Source: Malania oleifera
Taxonomy: Eukaryota; Streptophyta; Magnoliopsida; Santalales; Ximeniaceae
Reading direction: 5' to 3'
DNA length: 64,000 nt
Assembly (NCBI RefSeq): GCF_029873635.1
Contig: NC_080421.1
Span: forward strand, 3,472,001-3,536,000
The notes under the pieces were generated by a model. It made no database searches, was not told the DNA's origin, and saw nothing but the letters and a program-made list of their open reading frames with translations. Of the stretch, positions 33,982 to 46,708 are shown one piece after another; position 1 is the first letter of the stretch; each line of letters opens with the position of its first letter. The position numbers and the translations under genes were made by a program.

Positions 33982-36770
33982 GTTTTCTTGCTCTATTTGT
34001 TCCTTTTTAATCAGCATGATGAAATCTGTGAAATTTTTTAGTTTTGTATTTAGTCTATTTGGGTGCTGCATTCGAGCACTGTTGCTGGTTATGGTTTCGT
34101 TGACAGGTAAACTGCTAACGAAACTTCAAAAATTACTTTTCCAATTTTCTGCTATCCAAATAATTAATCTGATCACAGGTCTGTATTTTGAAGTTTTGTG
34201 TTGATTATTGAATAATATTGTGACATGCATCCATGTGTTTTTTTTAATGACATGAGAGGTTTGCACATAGACCAAAATTTTAAAGTTTTATGGAACTCAT
34301 TTTGTGTATAAAGTCAACAATTGTTTTCTCTTGTACAAAATCCTAAGGTGTTTTTGAAACAATTGTGCCTCGACATAGAACTTCATATGAGATTCTGGAA
34401 GGAATTGTAAACCAGCTGGATAAAGGAAAATAAGGTTCTTCAACTTTACTATGTTGTTGGATTAGGTAGTTTTTTTTTTACATCTGCAGGTACATCTTTA
34501 ACCATTTACTCAACAATGATCGAAAATTTAAAGTTCTTGTTTTAGAGAACAGTGGTGGCAAAGAAGAAAGTGAGCTTCATAAAAAGATGGTAAATTAAAA
34601 ATAGTGCATGCAGATTGCACTAATGCATCTCATCCCTGTCACTTTTGTGCTGAATATTGCTTTGAAAGAATAGCTAAAATGAAAGCCCAGTTAGGTGAAA
34701 AGGAATCAGGTTTTCTTTTCCATTTGTTTTTCATTTTTTGTGCTTTCATTGGATTATTTGGGATTAATAATAATTTTAAATTTTCTTGTCTTAGACAAAT
34801 GGGGTGGCATAGAAGATGATGAACCTCACAAAAATACCACAAAAGAAAGAAGAGTGCACTCAGATTGCATCAATGCATGTAATCCGTACCATGTATGTGC
34901 TGAATATTGCTTTGCTTCTGCTAAAGCGGGCAACCAGATGGACAAGAAAGGATCAGGTTTTCTTTTCTTTTTTGTTGTTTTTTTAAAGAAAAAATTCATC
35001 TGATTGTTCAAAGTTATTATGAAATTTTGGAATTTTCTTTTCAGACATCCATGTTGGTAAAGAAGAAAGGGAACCTCACAAAAGGACAACAAAAGAAAGA
35101 AAGGTGCACCCAGATTGCCTTAATGCATCTAATCCCTACCACGTGTGTGCACAATATTGCTTTGAAAGAATTGCTAAATCCAACGCCCAGATGGATAAAA
35201 AAGAGACAGGTTTTTTTATATTTTTTTCCCTTTTTCTATTTTATTTTTCCTTAGATTATTAGAAGTTATTGTAATTTTAAATTTCTTGTTTTAGGCAACT
35301 GTGTTGGCGTTGAAGACAGCAGACTTCCCAAAAAGTTGGCAAATGGAAGAGGAGTGCACCCAGATTGTGTCAATGCTTCGAATCCCTATCACGTGTGTGC
35401 TGAATACTGCTTTGAAAGAATTGGTATAGCAAATACCCAAATGGATAAAAAGGAGTCAGGTTCTCTTTCTCTTTTTATGTTTTTCTTTGTGTTATTATTT
35501 TGTTGGATTATTTGAAAATTTTTATGTTGTTTTAACTGCAATTCATTGTTATTGTAGTTCCCATCTTTTCTGGTTCTTCTCATAGATCAAGCAAGAGAAA
35601 GAAGAAGGGAGCTAAATCTCTACTTACCCCATCTGAAGTCACAGATAATGTTCCTGTCCAAACTAAAGATCACTCAGCTGATGTTTCATCAACGTCATCA
35701 CTTTCTTCTTCCAAGAAAGGAGAGGAATCAGGGAACGTTGAGGCTATTTCTTCTTCTCAGCGATATTCTGAAGAAACCAGTGCTCAAGGACCCCTTGTTG
35801 ATGGAGGGCAAGTTCAACTCTTCCAATTGGTACCCAAATCTGGAATTATCACAATGGTACTTGCAATGCTTGTTTTTGTCCCTCTTGTCTGATCGTCTTC
35901 TATGAGATCAGCTTTGTATTGCTAATTTCTAACCTAACTCCTCCCTTCCTCCACTTCTCCATCCCCATCCCCCTGTTTCTCTCTCTTTTTGTATCTCCTT
36001 GGCAGATGGATGGCCCAAAGGATATTTTTATCACAGCAGTGTCAGAGGAAAATGATAAATCAAATAAACAAGGAGAGGACCTGGGAGAAGGCATTACTGC
36101 TAGTCCTTTTGTTGGGTCTATGAGCTCTACTATCACGGATGTGATGCCTCCCTTCGAAGATAGTGATGAGGAAGGGGATGAGTCTATGATTTCTAATTCC
36201 AAGGTGCTGGTGGGAAAATACCATGTCAAAGCAAGCAACTCTTCTATCCTGCAGTCAATCTTTAGCAAATATGGAGATATAGCAGCCAGCTGTCTACTTG
36301 AATCAACTCTCATACGCTCTTATTATTTGGATTGTGTATGTTTTGTGGTTCAAGAGTTGCAATCGAACTCATTTTTGCAGCCGACTAAGTCCAAGATTAA
36401 AGAGTTATCTGCTATTCTCAAAGACGCAGAATCTTCCCAAATCAATGTTGGCTGGCTACAATCTAGACTTGACGAAATCACAGAAGCCATGGAGCTCCTT
36501 AGCAGCCACCGAGTGATGAGGGAAGCGAAGGCCAAGTGCAATCAATCTTTGGAGTCAACAAGGAAAGAGCTGGCATCCCTCATGGAAGATTTGGCCCAAA
36601 AAGAGAAGGAGGTTGCCGATGTTCAGGCTCAAGTTCTGGAGACGCAGAAGCGACTTGGGGAACTTGAGCTTGAATCTATTCAACTGGATGAGTCTTATTC
36701 AACTATTAGGTCTAAGGTTGAGAATCTGCATCTCAAGCCCATTTCAGATGAACTCTTACAAAGCAATTGA
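33957..36770 (+). CDS. Cys-motif exon-array protein with PEARLI-4-like C-terminus
   Basis: Proposed coding exons: 33957-33981, 34795-34956, 35045-35209, 35295-35459, 35558-35856 and 36006-36770, 1581 nt or 526 residues, all with GT..AG introns. Exons C, D and E each encode a copy of HPDC.NASNPYHVCAEYCF (Cys-x9-Cys-x3-Cys with flanking His) and a Q-MDKK tail. Residues from about 172 give a Ser-rich, Lys-rich linker. The last 180 residues hold KYGDIAASC, then VGWLQSRLDEI and a long coiled coil, as in plant PEARLI-4 (phospholipase-like) proteins. Biochemical role unknown; the Cys/His spacing suggests metal binding. Exon B (34546-34709) must be skipped. The C-terminal family name is moderately sure. 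Confidence 0.72.
34546..34709 (+). pseudogene. Exon B, pseudo-exon with stop and 1-nt deletion
   Basis: It is 164 nt where its sisters have 165 (or 162). Entered in phase 1 from exon A it meets TAA at 34596-34598, at a position where exon E has GGA. A 1-nt loss follows before the GTGCATGCAGATTGC motif start. Splice sites are kept (TTTTAG before, CAG/GTTTTC after), so inclusion is possible and would truncate the protein. Confidence 0.72.
34546..35459 (+). repeat. Tandem exon-intron array, 250-bp period
   Basis: Exons B, C, D and E begin at 34546, 34795, 35045 and 35295, spaced 249, 250 and 250 bp. Each consists of a 162-165-nt exon plus an 85-88-nt intron. All start after TTAG or TCAG and end CAG/GTTTT. 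Exons C to E are phase 1 at both ends, so any of them can be skipped or added without a frameshift. The introns are also similar, so the copies arose by tandem duplication of genomic DNA. Confidence 0.88.
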
Positions 36771-38692
36771 GATGCCAGTCAGTCATCGCTTGTGAAATTA
36801 TATGTTCATCTTTGCATGTTGGTTTAGTTTAATTGTACTGTGGAGTCTGAACCTTTGCTATATGTTAAGCTGAAATGGTTCTCTGGTGTGGTGTACTCAA
36901 AAGTTATATTGAAGCTATTAAAGTGTTGCTATGCCTTTCAGATACAATTTCTACTTCACAAACTAAAGTGAATACTTCTTCTTTATATATTAAAAGAAGT
37001 TGTTGGAAAACACACTTATTAGAAAGTGTGTTCTTTTTTCCTACACACTGACCATCTCATTTACACCATTCTTTCCCAGCTCTTATTCTAACTTCTATTG
37101 AGATGCAATATTGTGTGAGTTTATAGTTCTATAATCCTGGTTGACTGCACAATAAATGGGAGAGGAGAATAAAGAAGATATAAGATATGAGACTCGTGCA
37201 GCTTTATTTTACATTCTCATTCATGTTTTCCTTTTCATTTTTATTTCAAGAAATGCTTAGACCACATTCACGAGGTCACATATAATTTGAGCCATTTCTA
37301 TATTAATCTTGTATTCATTTTGTTCTCAAGGTTGAGCGAGTCGGAATCCTACGAGGAAGGACCATCATTTCTCCCTATTCTTTCATGTAAAGAAGTGCAA
37401 AGTTATCTCGCACTTTTCGTCTTTTTTTTTCCTAAGTCATGTAAGGGGACCAAAAAAACTGACACCTTGCTCATGGGTGTGATTCAATAGGAGTAAAGAG
37501 GGCCGCAACAAGCAGATCACATCCATTCTCATCTTAATTGCATAATAAAATGGAAAACAAGAATAAGAAAGTATGCAAGGACACAAGGCTCATACATCTC
37601 TTATTTTACATTCCAATTCATGTTTTCCTTTTGTTTTTTCTTTCTGAAAAAGCTTAGGGAACCTCCTCTTCATGTGGGATTTGGGTCATTTATTGAATGG
37701 ACTATTTTCGGCTCACTTTATTCTCAAGATTGAGTAGGTTCTCAAAGTTGAATGGATTCTATTTATTGACACATTGCTCATAGTTTTGCTTATTGAGATA
37801 TTGTTAACGTAACATGATATGATGAGATAGTTCTAAATCTTATGTAAAGGAGTGATTATTTCTCATTATGTTAGGAACTAATCATGCGTAAAGTTACATA
37901 TATATATATATATATATATTTTTTGTCTTAATTACAACATATATCACTGAGTTGGTTGTTAGCGCACACTTTGTTTGCTATATAATTTTAGAAAAGTTTC
38001 AAGAAAGTACAATGACCTAAAAATCTTTTTACTATACGTCATACTTTTGACAATCTTAAATATATATTTAGTAGCATCAAGACATGTTGAAAAATCAAAA
38101 GAAGGCATGTACTATGTACCCTATAGTAAATTTTGACATAAAATAAGAACTGTAGTATCTCAAAAGTCTCACTTCTCCCCCACCACAGCCCTTATAGTCA
38201 TAAAGATAATTATGATATTTTTATTTTTATGAGAAGACTTTTTTTTTTTTTTGGGGAAAATCAAATTAAGATACAAAGTTGTCAAAAAAGGAATCCTCTT
38301 TTTCTTAGCATTTGAAACCTTTACCTACTTTATTCCTATAATATTTAGTATAAAAAGACATAATAAATTATATAAAAAAAATAATCTTAAACTCTGATGT
38401 GGCTCATATTTTGAGTGGAAAACATGCACCGGAGGAAAGTAGTGTGAAGCGAGGAACAAAAGAGAGATGCAGGATGGCAGGATTGAGGGCAAATCATCGA
38501 CGCTTTTAAGCAGTGCTGCAGAGGTACTCTTCTCGGCTTCAAACTGCCGACGGTGTGTTTTAGATGTACTAGAGGTCTTCTATACGCATTAGATTGATAT
38601 ATAATCATTATTATGTAATCTTAAATTGAAAGGGACTTTGTAAGCTTAATTGAGATAGTGAAAACAACCGTTGCTCCCGTGGATGTAGGCAA
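36771..38692. other. 3' UTR then intergenic DNA
   Basis: The first 200 bp are the likely 3' UTR of the Cys-exon gene. The rest is AT-rich with a TA tract at about 37899-37918. Two sections at about 37140-37330 and 37545-37700 resemble each other (TTACATTCTCATTCATG and TTACATTCCAATTCATG with nearby matches), so an old duplication is likely. No gene seen. Confidence 0.5.
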
Positions 38693-39924
38693 TGTAACGA
38701 CCTTAAAAATAATATCATTATAAATATAACACGTATATTCCCATAATAGTTCAAATGCTAAAATATAACAACCTGACACCTGAAGTGGGCTACAGGTACA
38801 TCTGTCCATAATTCTTTCCACACACAACACAGTGTAATACAAATATACAAACTCCAAATACAATACCAGAGTTATACTGTTCCCTGAAATACATACATAT
38901 TTTCCTACAAATCCATAATTACATCCCTAAAGCACTAAGTGTACCCATTTACAGAACCGTGTCTCCCAAAAAGAAAACTTATCCTGAACAAACTCTAATA
39001 AGCCTTGCCTTGTAGCGCTCTAAGCTCGATTTCTGGGATTTCCTGAAATGTTAGGAATTATAGGAGTGAGACACATCTCAGTAAGACAGAATAGATTACT
39101 ATCAGTGTATGGCAACATGAGTTTTAGTATTCCAGAAATACATCCATTAAATAATTAACTTTAACTAATAAAACATATAAAGTTGTACTCGTATCTACAT
39201 ATATATACCTGAAAAATACATACTTTTCATACCATAAAAATTTCAAAAAAATTCATATAAATTATTTGTTAATTAATCTCATGCCACACGGTTATACGTT
39301 AAAATTTTCATTTAAGTAATCCGCCGAGAAAAAGCGCGCATATCTAAAATCTGGTCCGATTGTTTTTTGAAAATTCTATTTAATTTAAACATGCAATTTT
39401 TCCAAAAATAGAGGCACACTAACCACCCTCCTGGTTATTCTCAAATATGTAATACACTCAAAAATGAGCATTCCATATGCCCAAATCATACAGAAATTCA
39501 AATACACCGAAAATTCTATTTAATTTAAACACGCTATTTTTCCTAAAATGGAGGCATACGAACCACCCTCATAGTTATTCCCAAATATGTATAACACTCA
39601 AAAACGACCATTCCATACGCCTAAATCATACAGAAATTTAAATACGGCGTATACGTATAATATCCTCAAATTTAATCGAATCAAAATCTTTAAAAAGTTG
39701 ACATAATGTATTCCTCTTACCTACTTACCGGGAACATGCTTGCAAGTATACTAAACTGACACCTGCAGCGTTTGCACAAATCCCTGTATGTAATTATCTA
39801 ACATTCTTAGGCTTACACGCTCCCGTTAACCTATTAAATTTTTTTTAAAAAAAAAACGCGGGCATGTTCCACTTCCCATATTTAAATTTAATTTCTAACA
39901 TATTTAAAAAAAAAAACACCAATA

Positions 39925-40100
39925 TGATCAAATCCCCGCAGTTTAATCTAATTCCAAAATATCTCCAAAAATCTAATTAAATCAAATCCCTGCAGTTTAA
40001 CTTAATTCCAAAATATTCCCAAAAATCTAACTTAATCAAATCCCTGCAGTTTAACTTAATTTCAAAATATTCCCAAAAATATAATTTAATCAAATACTAC
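39925..40100 (-). repeat. Minisatellite of about 60-bp units in LTR D
   Basis: Three or more copies of a unit with the core CTGCAGTTTAACTTAATTCC and AAAATATTCCCAAAAATCT. The last unit is diverged. Confidence 0.85.
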
Positions 40101-40116
40101 AATTTAATAAATAAAC

Positions 40117-40260
40117 TATAGTAACCGGAAAAAAAAAATATAATAATAATAATAATAAAATAATAAAATAATAAAATAAAATAAATTAATTAAATTAATA
40201 AGTAAAATGAACAGTATGATAAGGAACAAATATATATATATATATAAATATTAAAGCATG

Positions 40261-40330
<70 letters not shown>

Positions 40331-42412
40331 GTATGAAAGCTTCTTAAAGAAGCTTTACTTTACTTTACTTTATTTAAGGTTTATTATATATATATATATT
40401 ATTAAATTAGCACAAGCTTCTTTAAGAAGCTTGGAAATCAAATTTTGGATATTTTTTTTGGAAGTGCTCTCTCTCTCTCTCTCTCCTACGACTCTCTCTC
40501 TTCGATTCCGGGCTAGTTTTACGCCGGATCGACAAACCGAAACTACCACGATGCTCCTGGCGAAGTTCTCTACAAGTCTGCCGGAACGGATCGTCAGGAA
40601 AACGAAGTTGGATTTCATCCCAAATCCAAGGTAAGGTTTTATATTCAATATTTGGATTTTTGACAGTTGAAGAAAGTAATATACGCGTAAAAATACTGAA
40701 CTTTAATACTGGAAATTTTCAGTTCCAGGGTATTGATTGGGAACGTTGGGAATCATCCCTAAGTTGAGGTAAGACTTTTTAAGTCGAATTTGACTTAGTG
40801 GTAGTTATAGAAAATATTGTACGTACGAAAATACTAAACTTTAATTCTGTGAGTTTTCATTTTCAGGGTATTGAGTTGAGAACCTTGTGGGTACGGGGAA
40901 GATTTTCTTAGGGGCTTTTCAGGAATCAGGTAAGGGGATAAACTAAACTAGTTTTGTTTTGAGAAAATGTATATATATATAGATATGTAGCATCTGGTTT
41001 CAGGAAAAATAAATATATTTATATTTGGAAAATACTGTTTAAATGATGATATGTTGAATACGTAGAAAATTGGTTTAGTGTGGCATGAGTATAAATATGT
41101 TGTGAAATACTATTTTTTTGGGAATGGGGATGATATGGATTTCTATGATGGAAAATCGGCGTACGGGCCGAGATATTTTTATATGTATATGTGATTTGCC
41201 GGCGTATGGGCCGTGCTATGTGGATGAGATTTGCCGGCGTATGGGCCGTGTTATGTGAATTGCCAGCGTACGGGCTGTGCTATGTGATTTGCCGGCGTAC
41301 GGGCCGTGCTATGTGGTTTGCCAGCGTACAGGCAATGCTATGTGATTTGCCGGCGTACGGGCCGTGCTATGTTAAAATGTGTAATACCGGCGTACGGGCC
41401 GATGATTTTCATGATACACGTAATTATGTGAAATGATATGATTGATGTGAAAATAAATGATATGAGATGTTTATGTATCACGGTTTTAGTATATGTATAT
41501 GATATCAGAACCTGGTTGGCTTGGTCTAGGCTAGCACTTGCACAGTACCGTTGCTATGTGTCCATGGTTTTCGTGATCATGATATCTGTGTTAACGCCGC
41601 TGTACGGAGTGGTGTGAGATTGGATGGTCGATGTGGTTATTTTCAAGAAGTGTGCTGTTATCGCCCCTGGTGTACGGACCAGTCTGGGTAGACCCATCGG
41701 ACCTACAGACTACTGTTTGACTTGGCAATGGTCAGCCAACCATTGTCAGGTCCCGCCTTCGGGCCACACAACCCAGTCATGTGGGGGTAATACATGACAA
41801 CAGCCAGCTAACCTACCAGGATTGTTTTATGTTATTATTAGTGTATGAGATGAGATATGTTTATGAAAATGCAGTATATTCTGCTATGTGTTGATATGCA
41901 TATATTTTTCCATATTTGATAAACAGTATTGAATATGTTATGTATGGTATATGTAGAACACAAAATACTCATGTTGCCACACACTGGTATTAGTTTATTT
42001 CCCTTACTGAGAGGTGTCTCACCCCTAAATCTTATACATTTTTCAGGAGCCCCTGATAGGAGAGCGGTAAAAGTCCCGCTGATCTAGATCAGTTGTTTGC
42101 CCTCTTTAGAAGGGTAAGTTTTTGGTAGGGACAGTTAGGTTTTGTGGGGGATTGTCCATAGATTTCATTTTTGAGATGTATATACTGTGAGATAGTAATT
42201 GTAGTGACTCTGGTATGTGTTATGCACATTATGATGAGATGTATATGATTTTATACTTTCTGCTGCGTAGGCTTCTGCTGTATGTTTTGTTATATCCCTG
42301 GTGCCCACGGGCCCAGGTGGATTGTGACCTGCTGAGCTGGGATGTATGATGTGATGATAATTTATTTATATATAAAAAAAATATATGTGAAAAAAAAAAG
42401 CAGGTCGTTACA
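40117..42412 (+). mobile_element. Solo LTR E with perfect target duplication
   Basis: 2296 bp, starting TATAGTAACCGG and ending CAGGTCGTTACA. TAAAC flanks it at 40112-40116 and 42413-42417. It contains TA/TG microsatellites (40203-40326), two copies of a GAAGCTTCTTAAAGAAGC-type palindrome, a CT leader, AAGGTAAGG and GAGGTAAGA donor-like sites (40628 and 40766), a GGCGTACGGGCC minisatellite and the ACTGAGAGGTGTCTCACCCC block at 42005-42024. Confidence 0.92.
41190..41405 (+). repeat. GCCGGCGTACGGGCCG minisatellite
   Basis: About eight units of roughly 28 bp, such as TTTGCCGGCGTACGGGCC followed by GTGCTATGTGA. It is GC-rich in an AT-rich LTR. Confidence 0.92.
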
Positions 42413-42840
42413 TAAACCATAATTTTCATACCCATAAAATTACTAAGAAATTCATATACAATATTCCAGTAGTTATATACCATGATTTAACCGAGTGAAT
42501 TTCTAAAATAACTAACATAATTTATTCTCTTTACCTTATCCTAGGAGTGATGTCTATGACGCTCAAATGATAAATTCACTCCAGTTAAAATGTTGGTGGT
42601 CGACTTTGGAACTCAGAAATATTTTCCGTTCTTAAATCGGCCCTAATACGTCGAGAAATCAAGGAGAGAGGAAGTGAGTTGAGAAGAGAGAGAGAGAGAG
42701 AGAGAGAGAGTTGACGGCCACTGGGGGTGCCTTTGTTTGATATCAAAACCAATTCAAATGTTAGTATATATATATTATAATATTATTATATTATATTATA
42801 ATATATAATTAATAATATTTATTTATTTAATTTAATTTAA

Positions 42841-42874
<34 letters not shown>

Positions 42875-42921
42875 TAGGATTATAATATTTATCAAGTATA
42901 ATTATTTTTGGGGTCGTTACA

Positions 42922-42966
42922 CTGCCTTACCCTCACTGTGTGTTGTTTCCTTTTAAAATCTGGACC
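42922..42966. other. Short spacer between LTR D and LTR F
   Basis: 45 bp of unassigned sequence ending at the ATTAA target duplication (42967-42971). Confidence 0.6.
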
Positions 42967-44539
42967 ATTAATGTAAGAAGTCGAACCGTGATAAGTGGGT
43001 TTAAATATTTAAAGAGATGGGCATTTTGGTAAAAGAGCAAGCCTCGTCGACGAAGTCTTTTGTCCTTCTCGTCGAAGAAATTCAGAGACTCGTCAACAAG
43101 GAGAAGCCGAGGAGTTTCGAAAACTGGGAATATCAGGATTCGTCAACGAGAAGACTATAGGTCCTCGTCGAAGAAGGCACCATTTCATCGACGAGTTTGC
43201 CTGGGTCAAGGGCCTATAAATAGAAATTTTCTTTACTTCTTCATTAAGAAACTTCAAATATCTATCTCTCTCTAGAACTCTCCCTACTCTCTCTCTCTAG
43301 ATTTCATCGTCGATCGTTGATGGAATCGAGAATCTGAAGTTACCACGAGGATCGTGGAAGGATTCTCTGCAATTTCTATGGATTGGAATCTCATTTCGGA
43401 GATTTTCGGGTTTCGGCGTAAAATCGAGGTAAGACTCGATTTTCAATTCTGATCCAATAGTTTTGTAGGAAACAGTCTTGTAAATATATTCTGTACTGTA
43501 TTTTGTAGGCTTTGGAACTCGATTCATTGTTTAGGGGCCTTGGAGTTTGGGATTTGCTATTTGAGGAAAAAGTAAGGAGAATTATGTTTATATTGGTTAT
43601 TTTTGAAATTGGACTCGGTGGAACTGTGGTTTACGGTCCTGTGTATGTTTTGGCTATTCATTTGGGGGGATCTAACAGGGAAAACTATGGTTTTTTCATT
43701 ATTACAGTCTTGGGAAAAAGGGGGCGACGGGCTGCATCCCTGGTTTTGTTGAAAACCGAGTGTATATGGTGATTTATATTGTGTTATTGGGATGGTCGTG
43801 CCTAGACTTGTTTAAACTGTATTTGTTTGGAAAACCATGATTTAGATTACCAAATAGGTGTGGTTTGTTTAGTTATATGAGCATGCATGTGTGTGTGATA
43901 TATTGAAATGCTAGTAGGAACGCGGTTCCGAAATTGTTCCAGGTACTAAGAGTGTCCGACTTTATATCCGAGGGTATGTGTGTATCGCTTGCCATGTTGG
44001 CAAAAATGTCCGGCTCTATATCCGAGGGCGTGAGCCTATTCTAGCAGATCAGGCCGAAGGGTGTGGATCCACCAGTTAGCGCCGGTAAGATGCCATAGGA
44101 GTCGGGGACTAGGCATGTGTCGGTGGCGTCGTGTTCGCGAGTTGGCTACGGGCCAACGCCGTATGTCGCGGGCCGGCTTCGAGCCGAAGGGTGTGACGAC
44201 ACCAGGAATGTTGATCATGTGGATGTGTATGTGTGCGTGTATGCACTGTGTAAACTAGTACTGGATTGCATTTAACTGCGTGTATATTGCATCATGATAA
44301 CACTCAAATGTCACACACTGATATAACCCGTGTTCTTCCTTATTGAGAGGTGTCTCACCCCTACTGTACATACATTTTTATAGGTCCTTTGAGTAATCGG
44401 AACTAGCGTTCTGGTGTAGGGAGCGTAGTGGCCGGTGTACTGCGTTTAACGTTTGGGTAAGTGTTAGAACTGTATTTTTGATGAGTTGCCATTTTGAGAT
44501 GTATTTGGGCACCCGTTTGTACGTTTTTTATAGAATTGT

Positions 44540-44753
44540 TATAAAGACCCGGAAATTAAAAAAGGATTAAAATAATTTAGAAAAAATAATAATAAATAAA
44601 ATAACAGATAAATGAATAAAAGGAATGACGTGGGAAAAGAAAAAAAAATTAACAATAAAGAAATTAAATTAAATTAAGATAAATTAAATAATTAAATAAC
44701 TAGTTGTTAAATTAAATATTATTGTATTGGATTTATAAAAAAAAATTAAAATA

Positions 44754-44810
<57 letters not shown>

Positions 44811-46708
44811 TACTGACAGAATAAAGATAAGAAGAAGAAAGAAGGAAGAAGAAGGAAGAAGAAGAAAGAAGAAGAACTTGGAGCAGAGCTGCACGCCCCC
44901 CCTTGTGAATATTTTTCCTGCGTGCCAGTCACTCCGTCTCCGTCTCTCTCCTTTTTTCAATTATTCGGCGAGTTTGCTACTGATCGGGAAACGGAAGGTG
45001 CCGTTGGAATCCTGGTTCCGCTGCCAACATTTCTATTGGAGCAGATTTTTCATGAGAACGGTTTAGGCACTGCTCCTGAGGAAAGGTAATTTTTCCCCAT
45101 TTTCTCAATTTCACCGTTAATATGTAGTTAAATCGACGAACGAACACCACCACGGGGTCTTAGTTGTCGTCATCGTCATTTTGACGTATGTAATTTTCCA
45201 ATTGAGGTTTTCTAGGCCCTACTCCAAAGCGAGAGTGAGATTTGGGAAATTTGGCAATTTGGCTAAATTTAAGGGTATATTTATTTATTTAAGAATTATG
45301 ACCCTAGGAAATATTTATAAAATATTTTATTCAAGAATAATTTATTCGAATTAGGAATTTAATTTCAGGATCCGGGTGAGCGCCGCAGATATTTTTCGGA
45401 GTCCCCGTTGGCGTAGTTCAAGAAACCAGGTAAGGGAAAAAATATATATTAAATCAGAATTTTTATAAATTTAATGGAAAAATAAATTGTATTATATGTA
45501 CGTGTATATGTCTCGGTATAGGTAAAATGCCAGCCATTTAAATTATATTTTCTTCGAGTTTAAGGTTGTTTATTAGATATGTATATGCGAAAATGAACTG
45601 ATGAAAGTGGGAAATATTTTTAGAATAATTAAGTAAGAAATGAAAGGTATTTTTAGTATATAAACATTAAATGTTAGTTGGCTTATTTTACAGGCAATGT
45701 ATGAATTTTATTGTTAAATTGTGTGGCATGAAATTATGTGCAAATATATGTTAAATGTATGAGATGCAGGCTAAGTAAGTAAAGCAATGAAAATAAAATA
45801 TGATATGGATAATGTTGCATGTGTATGTTAAATGCAACCATATAAATGTAAGACAACTGAAGGAGAACCATGTTAGCAGATCTAGCACACTTCTGTGTAG
45901 ACTAACTGATGACAGCTAAAAGGAGTCATGTTAGCAGATCTAGCACGTTTCTACGTAGACTAACTGATGATGGCTAAAGACCAGCTGTAGTACAAAATAA
46001 TGAAATGAAATGTTATGCAATGAAATGACGATGAAAAGGCAATGAAATGAAATGACAAAGGTAAATGATGTAAATGGAAAAGAGTTACTTAAAGTGAAAC
46101 GAATGCAAAGTTAAGTTATGAATAGGAATGAATGTGCATGAATGTATAATGACAGAAAAGAATGATGTATTATGATATTAGAAGTATGTATGTATGTAGA
46201 ACATGTTACGATTGGGCGAGGCGTACCTTTTTCCTGAGAGCTTGCTGAGTAAGGCGAGTGCACTGGTAGCTACAGATGTGGCAGTAGCCGCATAACGTAT
46301 TAGGGTAGAGGGAACCTACTTGTATGGGCGGGTAGATTTCCCTATCCTTAGGGCCTTTGCCGGTAAACTTTTGTATGAACTGTGTGAGCACGAGATCTAT
46401 TTATCACTTGAGGGCTTACTGAGTAAGGTGAGTGCCCTGGTATGCTTTAGTTGTGACCTTTGGATTGCCAAATGTATCAGAGCAGAGGGGTGCTACTTGT
46501 ATGGGCGGGTAATCACCCCTATCCTTGGGTAATCTCACAGGTTAAACATTTGCATGTGTTTGATTATGTTCAGGGAATGATTTCAAAAATTATGTTAACG
46601 ATTTTCAAATGTTAAATATTATGTTATATATGAACTCATGTTGGTCACACACTGCTTTAATATATGATTTCTTCCCTTACTGAGATGTGTCTCACCCGAA
46701 TATGAATT
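44540..46708 (+). repeat. Foldback left arm
   Basis: 2.17 kb, the partner of 47113-49296 in reverse complement. It contains a TA tract at 44756-44806 and a donor-like AAAGGTAATT near 45083. Confidence 0.93.

Larger units (their letters stand above)
38693..42921 (-). mobile_element. LTR D (gypsy type), interrupted by solo LTR E
   Basis: Both ends have gypsy LTR termini (TGTAACGACC on the left, GGGTCGTTACA on the right). The reverse-oriented GAGTGAGACACATCTCAGTAAG block is at 39062. The GA-rich leader is at 42660-42712. The sequence is continuous across the LTR E target duplication. I found no matching target duplication for LTR D itself (GGCAA against CTGCC), so it may be a recombinant. Confidence 0.75.

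Noticed and set aside
35648-35905. 85-codon frame over exon F
   Set aside because: Out of frame with the array exons; the frame entered in phase 1 from exon E is open across the whole exon and fits the final exon.
36003-36005. Continuation of the last exon frame upstream to 35919
   Set aside because: The upstream part is pyrimidine-rich intron ending in TTGGCAG, a standard acceptor.
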